NCBI GenBank assembly: GCA_039929105.1
Contig: JBDSRX010000007.1
Coordinates: 1-5,038, forward strand
Direction: 5' to 3'
Length of the DNA: 5,038 nt
DNA from: JBDSRX01 sp039929105
GTDB lineage: Bacteria; Patescibacteriota; Dojkabacteria; J137
Of this stretch, positions 1 through 5,038 are shown one piece after another. The notes under the pieces are model-generated. The model made no database searches, was not told the DNA's origin, and saw only the letters and a program-made list of their open reading frames with translations. Each line of letters opens with the position of its first letter. Position 1 is the stretch's first letter. Made by a program: the position numbers and the translations under genes.

Positions 1-345
1 GCTGTAAATGGGTTTGGCACAACTCTTTTTTTAGGATGTGCAAATAGTAGCTTAAGCGCAATTAATATAACAACTCCTGCAACTCCTACTTTAACAGGAA
101 CATTTGCTACAGGAGCTGCTGTAAACGATATAATATTTAATCCGGCAAATACTCTTGCATTTATTGGCACATCATCGGCAACTCTTGAGTTTCAAGCAAT
201 AGATATTTCAGTTCTTACTGCGATGTCACTTAGAGGCTCTCTTAATACCGTAAATACTATTAATGGATTAGCATACGATACTGTAAGAGATAAGATTATT
301 GCAGTTACAAGCAATACTTCAGGAGAATTGATAATTATCCAATAA
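1..345 (+). CDS. LVIVD-like beta-propeller repeat protein, C-terminal part (5' partial)
   Basis: The reading frame is open from the first base and ends at TAA 343-345, giving 114 visible residues; the start lies outside the window. The sequence is rich in Thr, Ser, Asn, Ala and Ile, with short alternating beta strands. Two repeat units are visible, beginning V-N-D-I-I-F-N at residue 41 and I-N-G-L-A-Y-D at residue 87, a period of about 46. Each runs to a strand such as LAFIGTSS or KIIAVTSN and then a strand such as FQAIDIS or ELIIIQ. This resembles LVIVD/YVTN-type propeller blades of secreted or surface proteins. One Cys is visible (residue 13). The next gene, a prepilin, starts 3 bases after the stop, so the two are probably co-transcribed. 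In Patescibacteria such propellers are often carried by proteins with a prepilin N-terminus, so this may be a pilus-tip adhesin. The N-terminus is not visible, so that role is inference; the propeller assignment is moderately sure. Confidence 0.7.
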   Translation, partial: AVNGFGTTLFLGCANSSLSAINITTPATPTLTGTFATGAAVNDIIFNPANTLAFIGTSSATLEFQAIDISVLTAMSLRGSLNTVNTINGLAYDTVRDKIIAVTSNTSGELIIIQ

Positions 346-348
346 TAT

Positions 349-858
349 ATGAAAGAAACAACAACTTTTAATGCATTTTCATTAGTAGAAACTTTATTAT
401 ATATAGCAATAATGAGCACTGTTGTTGTTGCATTAGTATCATTTCTTTCTGTAAATCAAAATACTGCAGCTAGAAATCAAACTGTAAATGAAGTAGAGCA
501 ACAGGGGGCACAAATTATGCAGTTAATAACTCAAACAATTCGAAACTCGTCTAGTATTTCAGGACCAGCAGTTGGCACACCTGGAAGTACACTAACACTG
601 GTTGTGAGTGATGGCACCAAATCCCCTACAATATTTGATCTCTCATCTGGAGCAATAAGAATTAAAGAAGGAAGTGGTACTGCATTCAATATAAGTTCTA
701 ATAGAATAACTGCATCAGCACTAACATTTACAAATTTAAAACCAGGATCTCAAAAAGATAGTATAAAAATTCAATTTACATTAAGCTATAACAACCCAGG
801 AGCAAAGCAGATATTTAACTATACACAAACATTTAACTCTACAGCAGATGGCCGTTAA
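349..858 (+). CDS. Prepilin-type N-terminal cleavage/methylation protein (PilW/GspJ-like minor pilin)
   Basis: This 169-residue protein begins with a short leader, MKETTTFNA, followed by the prepilin motif FSLVE. The predicted prepilin peptidase cut falls between Ala9 and Phe10, leaving Phe at +1 and Glu14 at +5. A hydrophobic helix (about residues 10-34) would anchor it in the membrane before assembly and pack in the pilus core. The following helical stretch (about 38-68, with VEQQGAQIMQLITQTI) leads into a Ser/Thr-rich beta domain to the C-terminus. This layout matches minor pilins of the PilW/GspJ kind, which help initiate or cap type IV pili and pseudopili. The residue at -1 is Ala rather than the usual Gly. 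There are no cysteines. No Shine-Dalgarno sequence precedes the ATG; the start is fixed by the motif and by the upstream stop 3 bases away. Its 3' end overlaps the next pilin gene by 11 bases, suggesting coupled translation. The prepilin class is well supported; the exact pilin type is not. Confidence 0.88.
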   Translation: MKETTTFNAFSLVETLLYIAIMSTVVVALVSFLSVNQNTAARNQTVNEVEQQGAQIMQLITQTIRNSSSISGPAVGTPGSTLTLVVSDGTKSPTIFDLSSGAIRIKEGSGTAFNISSNRITASALTFTNLKPGSQKDSIKIQFTLSYNNPGAKQIFNYTQTFNSTADGR

Positions 859-1249
859 GAAAAATAATAAAAAAGCATATGTAACTTTAATTAGTGTAAT
901 TATATTAGGAGCCATAAGTATTCTAGTATTAACTACTACTATTGCAATTGATACAGAATCAATATTTGCAACTGATGTAATGGATCAAGGGAAGCAAGCC
1001 AAAGCATTCGCAGATACTTGTGCAGAAAGAGCTATAGACAGTTTGAAGCAAAATAATACATATACTGGAACTGAAACAGTTAATTTTACTTCGGGTTCCT
1101 GTACGTTAGGTGCAGTTTCTGGAAGTGGAAATAGTAATAGGGTTTTTTTATCCACAGGAATTTTTAAAAATGCAACAAGGAAAGTCTCTGTAACAGTTAC
1201 AACTGTTAATCCAACAACTGTTATCGGCTCATGGCAGGAAGTACAATAG
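848..1249 (+). CDS. PilX-like pilus assembly protein, Patescibacteria type
   Basis: This 133-residue protein has a basic N-terminus (MAVKKNNKKA), then a hydrophobic helix at about residues 11-33 starting Y-V-T-L-I-S-V-I-I-L-G. The pattern matches PilX/GspK-like pilins common in Patescibacteria, where cleavage would fall just before the Tyr. Here the residue before it is Ala10. The +5 position is Ile15, so the usual glutamate is missing, as in GspK-type subunits. After the helix come DQGKQAKAFADTCAERAIDSL and a beta-rich tail. Its only two cysteines are Cys58 and Cys85, in the contexts DTCAE and SGSCTLG; they could form one disulfide in the mature extracellular domain. The ATG lies inside the end of the previous pilin gene (11-base overlap, different frame) with no Shine-Dalgarno sequence, so it probably depends on translational coupling. 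It likely acts with its neighbour as a minor or tip subunit. The family resemblance is from recognition; cleavage at Ala10/Tyr11 is predicted. Confidence 0.82.
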   Translation: MAVKKNNKKAYVTLISVIILGAISILVLTTTIAIDTESIFATDVMDQGKQAKAFADTCAERAIDSLKQNNTYTGTETVNFTSGSCTLGAVSGSGNSNRVFLSTGIFKNATRKVSVTVTTVNPTTVIGSWQEVQ

Positions 1250-1251
1250 TA

Positions 1252-1279
1252 TTGTAGTTATTCTTATTTCTGATATATT
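1252..1279 (+). promoter_or_regulatory. Candidate extended -10 promoter for the sensor/kinase pair
   Basis: The 51-base gap between the pilin and CHASE genes contains TGATATATT, an extended -10 element (TG at 1271-1272, TATATT at 1274-1279). A weak -35 match, TTGTAG (1252-1257), lies 16 bases upstream. Transcription would start near 1286, leaving a leader of about 15 bases before the ATG at 1301. The gap is very AT-rich, so a chance -10 match is likely enough to keep confidence low. There is no GC-rich hairpin terminator for the pilin genes here, so read-through from upstream is also possible. Confidence 0.35.
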
Positions 1280-1297
1280 TAATTAAGTTATTAAATA
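1276..1297. repeat. Short AT-only inverted repeat overlapping the candidate -10
   Basis: Arms TATTTAAT (1276-1283) and ATTAAATA (1290-1297) are perfect 8-base inverted repeats around a 6-base centre. The repeat overlaps the candidate -10 element and ends 3 bases before the start codon, where an operator could sit. It contains only A and T in a very AT-rich region, so chance is a serious alternative. Confidence 0.25.
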
Positions 1298-1300
1298 AAT

Positions 1301-2800
1301 ATGCTTTCTAAATTTATACAACAATACCTAGTCCCAGTAATTAGTTTTATTGTAGTCTTAGGATTAGTTTTAATACTTACATCCTACTTCAATGCTAATC
1401 TTACAGAATCATCCAATCAAAGACTCAATAAGAAAGTATCTGATATCTCTCAATCCGTAAATTCAAATTTCAGTATTTATGTAAATTTTATTAAAGATGT
1501 TCAAGGTCTTTTTGCAAGTAGTGATAATGTTTCGAGGGAAGAGTTTTCAACATTTATGACCAATATAGATTTTACAGATAGATATCCAGGTATTAATACA
1601 ATTGGATTCACAAAGAAAGTAACAAGAGATGAGAAACAAAATTTTGTGGATGATTTAAACAACGATCCTTTACTTGCAAAATTTGAGAAGCATTACAGCA
1701 TCTTCCCAGAGACAGATAAAGACACTTATTTTGTATCTGATTATGCATTCCCATATGATGAAATGACTTTGTTTGGATTTGATATTACAACATCACCAGA
1801 AAGATTTATTACAGCTACTCAAGCAATAAACACTGGGAAATCTGTAATGACAGAGAAAATATCCCTAATAGGTAAATACGAAGGTGAGTATGGTTTTAAT
1901 ATATATGTTCCAATTTACAAAAAAGGAAGCACTAGTACTATTGAAGAGAGATCTAATAATGTTATGGGAGTAGTCATAGCAAATTTTAGATTGAATAATG
2001 CATTTAAAGAGATATTTAGGGATGAAACTATTTTTTCAGACTTATCGTTAAAAATATTTACAAATGGAAAAAAAACTGATGATTACAAATTATATGATTC
2101 AAATACTAGGTTAGATTCGGATAATATTTTGAGTATTAATCAGGATCAAACTATTGCTGGTAGACAATGGAATTTGGAGTATTCAGCAAAAGAAGGATAC
2201 GGCTTAAATGATACTGAAAGAATAGTACCAGTGGTGACATTAACTACTGGATTAATTTTAGGTTTGATTGCATCTTTTTATCTTTATAAAGTAAGAAAAT
2301 CACAGAATAACGCTTTAGAACAAACATCTCAAATAAAAGTACAATTAACTGAAAGTGAAGCTAAATTAAATAATGTTTTAGAAGCGATAGACTTAATTGT
2401 ATTTGCTATAGATAATAAAGGTATTTTTACTCTTTCAGTAGGTAAAGGTTTATCTGAATTAGGTTTAAAGCAAAATGAACAAAGAGGGTTGTCTATATTC
2501 GATATCTATAAAGAGAATCCAGAATATACCGAGGTTATAAAAAAGGCACTTAAAGGTGAACAATTAACGGGTAGAGTGAAGCAGGGAGCCATTATATACG
2601 AAACTAGGTTTACACCTATTTTCGATAAAAATGAAAAAATAGTTTCGGTAGTTGGAGTGTCGCAAAATATTACTGCAAGAGAAGAAACATATACTAAACT
2701 AAAAATAAAGACAGATGAATCAGAAAGATTAAACAAAATTATGATTGATAGAGAGTTAAAAATGAAAGAGCTTAAAAAACAAATACAAACGCTTAGTTAA
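1301..2800 (+). CDS. CHASE-PAS membrane sensor protein without an output domain
   Basis: The protein has 499 residues. A first membrane helix (about 9-29) is followed by a large extracytoplasmic region (about 30-307), a second membrane helix (about 308-329), a short linker, a PAS domain (about 350-460) and a charged coiled coil to the C-terminus (about 461-499, containing SERLNKIMIDRELKMKELKKQI). The outer region fits the CHASE ligand-binding family: RYPGINTIGF (94-103), PERFITATQAINTG (166-179) and GFNIYVPIY (198-206) are at the expected places. CHASE domains sense small external ligands; the ligand here is unknown. The PAS part has the GKGLSELGL start (381-389) and ends in SQNITAREE. No H box, ATP-binding motifs, GGDEF, EAL or methyl-accepting region follows, so the protein cannot signal by its own catalysis. 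There are no cysteines. The ATG at 1301 is preceded by no Shine-Dalgarno sequence but places a short N-terminus before the first helix. The kinase gene begins 6 bases after the stop in the same frame, which suggests partnership. Domain calls are firm; the partnership is inference. Confidence 0.9.
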   Translation: MLSKFIQQYLVPVISFIVVLGLVLILTSYFNANLTESSNQRLNKKVSDISQSVNSNFSIYVNFIKDVQGLFASSDNVSREEFSTFMTNIDFTDRYPGINTIGFTKKVTRDEKQNFVDDLNNDPLLAKFEKHYSIFPETDKDTYFVSDYAFPYDEMTLFGFDITTSPERFITATQAINTGKSVMTEKISLIGKYEGEYGFNIYVPIYKKGSTSTIEERSNNVMGVVIANFRLNNAFKEIFRDETIFSDLSLKIFTNGKKTDDYKLYDSNTRLDSDNILSINQDQTIAGRQWNLEYSAKEGYGLNDTERIVPVVTLTTGLILGLIASFYLYKVRKSQNNALEQTSQIKVQLTESEAKLNNVLEAIDLIVFAIDNKGIFTLSVGKGLSELGLKQNEQRGLSIFDIYKENPEYTEVIKKALKGEQLTGRVKQGAIIYETRFTPIFDKNEKIVSVVGVSQNITAREETYTKLKIKTDESERLNKIMIDRELKMKELKKQIQTLS

Positions 2801-2806
2801 AAAAAT

Positions 2807-4930
2807 ATGGGCGAAGTAGACTACTTGGGATATATAAAAAAATATATAAAGCTTTCAAAATTCTTTAGTGTTATTACTATATTAATTGCAGTAATTGTAC
2901 TCATTGGTTGGTTAGCGGATATACAACCTCTCAGAACATTTTCGCCTGGGAGCATAAACATGAATCCGTTTTCAGCACTAGTTTTTATAATATTTTCTGT
3001 TGCTGTAATTCTATACAATATTAATAAGGAAAATAAGAATGCGAAAGTATTTATTGTTTTTGCAATACTACTAATGTTGCTTGTTGGAGTAATTACAATA
3101 ATAAACTTTTTATTTTCACTAGGCTTAACATTTGATACATTATTCTTATTCCAAAAAATTAATGCGGCAGGAAATATTTCGGAAAGTAGAATTGTACCAA
3201 CTTTATCTTTAGGGTTCATCTTACTATCAACTTCATTTTTATTAAATTATTTAAAACTTAGTTATAGACTTTCCAATATTTTAGCATTCGTAGCTTTAAT
3301 GTTAGGTTGGTTAGGGATTTTAGGAAGATTGTATAATGTAGGTATAGCTTTTGCTAGTAGTGGTCTTTTTATTCCTGTAGCATTTAGTGCTTCTGTAGCA
3401 GTATTTTTTTTAGCATTGGCTATTTTACTTTCAACACCACAAGAAGGTTATGCTAGGTTAATTTTAAGTGACAATGTATCAGGTTCAACATCAAGATTTC
3501 TAAGTGTTGCTTCATTTGCAATTACAGGTTTACTTGGATGGATTGGTTTAGATAGTGTAAACAGAGGAGTTTTCCCTAACGATTTAGGAGTGTTGTATTT
3601 TGTTGTCATAAATTCTGTAATCTTCTTATTTCTGTTCTACTACACAGGGTTAGTTATTAGTCGTGAGGAAGAGAAAAGAAAAACAGGTGACTCCTTAATA
3701 ATAACTAAATCTTTTGAGTTAGAAAAAAATAAAATTAATCTAGAACAAAGTGTAAAAGAGCTGGAAAGTACTAAGTCAGCTGTTTTAAATATCCTAGAAG
3801 ATCTTCAGGTTGAGAGAGATGCTGCTTCAACAGAAAGAGATAAAGTAGACGCAATTTTATATAGCATTGGGGATGCTGTATTTGTAGTAGATGAGAACTA
3901 TAAAATTACAATATTTAATAAAGTTGCTCAAGAACTTACAGGGCATTCAGAAAAAGAAGCTATAGGAATGAACTATTCTGATATATTAAAATTCATTTAT
4001 GAAGATACAAAAGATGTAAATGATAAATTTATAAAGGAAAGTATTGAAAAAGGAATTACTACTGCTATGAGTAATCATACAGTATTAGTAGGTAAAGACG
4101 GGATGGAAATTCCAGTTTCCGATAGTGCAGCTCCATTAAAAGATTTAAATGATAAGGTAATTGGTTGTGTTGTTGTGTTTAGAGATATTACTAAAGAAAG
4201 AGAGATAGACAAAGCAAAAACTGAGTTTGTTTCTTTGGCTTCACATCAATTAAGAACACCACTTTCTGCAATTAACTGGTATTCAGAAATGCTTACGGAT
4301 GGAGATGCAGGAAAATTAAATAAAGAGCAAAATGAATTTGTAGCCGAGATTAACAAAGGTAGTAAAAGAATGGTTGATCTAGTCAATTCACTTTTGAATG
4401 TATCTAGAATCGATGTTGGTACATTTGCAATTGACCCTAAGCCAACAGATATAGTGGAAGTAGCTCAAAGTTTAGTTAAGGAAATGCAAGTAACTATTTT
4501 GCAAAAAGAACTTAAAGTAAATGAGAACTATGAAAAGATTCCTTTAACACCCTTAGACCCAAATTTAATAAGAATTGTAATACAAAACATACTTTCTAAT
4601 GCTGTAAAATATACAGATCCCAAAAAAGAATTAAATATTTCTATTTCAAATGACAAAGAAAATATTAATATCGAGATTACTGACCAGGGATTTGGAATTC
4701 CTAAAGAACAGCAAGGTAAAATCTTCGAGAAGCTTTTTAGAGCAGATAATGTAAGACAAAAAGATGTTGAAGGGACTGGGTTAGGACTATATATTGTTAA
4801 ATCAATAGTAGAGACTAGTGGGGGTAAAATAAGGTTTGAATCAGTGGAAAATCAAGGTACAACATTCTTTATAAGTATACCTTTATCAGGAATGAAAAAG
4901 AAAGAAGGGGCAAAAGACTTGTCAGCATAG
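2807..4930 (+). CDS. Multi-pass membrane PAS sensor histidine kinase
   Basis: The protein has 707 residues. The N-terminal ~285 residues form about eight membrane helices (near 18-37, 53-71, 79-104, 130-147, 157-175, 186-208, 230-248, 260-283). They include the motif INMNPFSALVFIIF, which resembles an uncharacterised sensor region seen in other bacterial kinases. A coiled coil (about 286-345) leads to a PAS domain (about 346-463, ending VVFRDITKERE). The kinase core is complete. The H box is FVSLASHQLRTPL with phospho-acceptor His480; the N box is QNILSNAVKY with Asn598; G1 is DQGFGIP (626-632); the F box is FEKLFRAD (640-647); G2 is GTGLGL (656-661). It should autophosphorylate on His480 and pass phosphate to a response regulator, which is not seen in the window. 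The residue after the catalytic His is Gln481 rather than the usual Glu or Asp. An in-frame stop lies two codons upstream, so ATG 2807 is the only plausible start near it; no Shine-Dalgarno sequence is present. Kinase function is near certain; signal and partner are unknown. Confidence 0.96.
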   Translation: MGEVDYLGYIKKYIKLSKFFSVITILIAVIVLIGWLADIQPLRTFSPGSINMNPFSALVFIIFSVAVILYNINKENKNAKVFIVFAILLMLLVGVITIINFLFSLGLTFDTLFLFQKINAAGNISESRIVPTLSLGFILLSTSFLLNYLKLSYRLSNILAFVALMLGWLGILGRLYNVGIAFASSGLFIPVAFSASVAVFFLALAILLSTPQEGYARLILSDNVSGSTSRFLSVASFAITGLLGWIGLDSVNRGVFPNDLGVLYFVVINSVIFLFLFYYTGLVISREEEKRKTGDSLIITKSFELEKNKINLEQSVKELESTKSAVLNILEDLQVERDAASTERDKVDAILYSIGDAVFVVDENYKITIFNKVAQELTGHSEKEAIGMNYSDILKFIYEDTKDVNDKFIKESIEKGITTAMSNHTVLVGKDGMEIPVSDSAAPLKDLNDKVIGCVVVFRDITKEREIDKAKTEFVSLASHQLRTPLSAINWYSEMLTDGDAGKLNKEQNEFVAEINKGSKRMVDLVNSLLNVSRIDVGTFAIDPKPTDIVEVAQSLVKEMQVTILQKELKVNENYEKIPLTPLDPNLIRIVIQNILSNAVKYTDPKKELNISISNDKENINIEITDQGFGIPKEQQGKIFEKLFRADNVRQKDVEGTGLGLYIVKSIVETSGGKIRFESVENQGTTFFISIPLSGMKKKEGAKDLSA

Positions 4931-4945
4931 CCATATGGAAAAGTG

Positions 4946-4974
4946 TTGACTAGTTATTAATATGTAAATATACT
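4946..4974 (+). promoter_or_regulatory. Strong sigma70-type promoter
   Basis: TTGACT (4946-4951) and TATACT (4969-4974) each match the housekeeping consensus at five of six positions and are separated by the optimal 17 bases. Transcription would start near 4981, giving a leader of about 27 bases before the ATG at 5008. The palindromes CCATATGG (4931-4938, just upstream of the -35) and TATTAATA (4955-4962, in the spacer) could be operator sites but may be chance. It is the best promoter in the window and indicates that the downstream gene is a separate transcription unit from the kinase. Confidence 0.65.
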
Positions 4975-4975
4975 T

Positions 4976-4994
4976 AAAATAATTAATTTATTTT
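4976..4994. repeat. AT-only inverted repeat followed by T run in the leader
   Basis: AAAATAA (4976-4982) and TTATTTT (4988-4994) are perfect 7-base arms around TTAAT, followed by two more T bases. The repeat sits where transcription from the adjacent promoter would begin. The stem has no G or C, so it would be a poor terminator for the kinase gene, and chance is likely in such AT-rich sequence. Confidence 0.2.
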
Positions 4995-5007
4995 TTATTC
5001 ATTATCT

Positions 5008-5038
5008 ATGTTAAGAAACTCACAGAAAATACCAGGAT
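5008..5038 (+). CDS. Start of an unidentified protein (3' partial)
   Basis: ATG at 5008 opens a frame of ten complete codons, MLRNSQKIPG, plus the first base (T) of the next, then the window ends. Support comes from its position about 27 bases downstream of the expected start point of a good promoter and from the absence of any other start nearby. There is no Shine-Dalgarno sequence, as for the other genes here. The peptide is too short to identify. A short, basic segment ending in Gly, with a next codon beginning with T (possible Phe or Tyr), would fit a prepilin leader just before its cleavage site, but many other proteins would also fit. Confidence 0.45.
   Translation, partial: MLRNSQKIPG

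Noticed and set aside
192..419. Minus-strand open frame of 75 codons
   Set aside because: It crosses the boundary of two well-supported + strand genes, has no recognisable domain, and is the kind of open frame that AT-rich coding sequence gives by chance.
2506..2736. Minus-strand open frame of 76 codons
   Set aside because: It lies entirely opposite the PAS and coiled-coil region of the CHASE-PAS gene, which explains the sequence better.
2740..2815. Frameshift breaking one large kinase gene into two
   Set aside because: The two genes are in the same frame, so no frameshift is needed. The downstream gene has its own full membrane sensor and start codon, so two intact genes, or a stop-codon split, is the better reading.
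2821..3219. Minus-strand open frame of 132 codons
   Set aside because: It is the reverse of the membrane-helix region of the kinase; hydrophobic codons on one strand often leave the other open. No promoter or start signal was seen for it.
1..4930. Alternative genetic code with UGA read as Gly (as in Gracilibacteria/SR1)
   Set aside because: None of the five stops seen is TGA, which first raised the idea. However, the long genes contain many ordinary Gly codons and no in-frame TGA, so the standard bacterial code fits.
4931..5000. Rho-independent terminator after the kinase gene
   Set aside because: The only stem followed by a T run (4976-4994) is seven A/T pairs, too weak, and it lies downstream of a near-consensus promoter; CCATATGG at 4931-4938 has no loop.

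Overview
The window looks like part of the genome of a Candidate Phyla Radiation bacterium (Patescibacteria, probably of the Parcubacteria type). This is inferred from four things. Base composition is strongly AT-rich. No start codon has a recognisable Shine-Dalgarno sequence. There is a PilX-like pilin with the Y-V-T-L-I-S-V N-terminus and a paired-cysteine C-terminal region. There is also a histidine kinase whose H box reads SLASHQLRTPLSAINWY, a wording I associate with this group. No sequence search was possible, so the placement is from recognition only. All genes are on the + strand, the standard bacterial code fits, and the stops are TAA or TAG.

Positions 1-1249 hold a pilus-type module. 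It starts with the 3' end of a secreted or surface protein made of LVIVD-like beta-propeller repeats (1-345). A PilW/GspJ-like prepilin follows 3 bases later (349-858). A PilX-like pilin then overlaps it by 11 bases (848-1249). This tight packing implies one transcript and suggests minor or tip subunits of a type IV pilus-like machine.

After a 51-base AT-only-looking gap with a possible extended -10 promoter come two signalling genes. The first (1301-2800) is a membrane protein with an extracytoplasmic CHASE domain and a cytoplasmic PAS domain. It ends in a coiled coil and has no kinase or other output domain. Six bases later, in the same reading frame and separated only by a TAA and two codons, is a complete multi-pass membrane PAS histidine kinase (2807-4930). 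The pair looks like a split sensor/transmitter system. No response regulator is visible in the window.

The last ~108 bases contain the best promoter in the window (TTGACT, 17-base spacer, TATACT) and then the first ten codons of another gene, which runs off the end. Those codons would fit the leader of another prepilin, but this cannot be decided here. No stretch over 300 bases lacks a gene, and I saw no RNA genes, CRISPR arrays or mobile elements.
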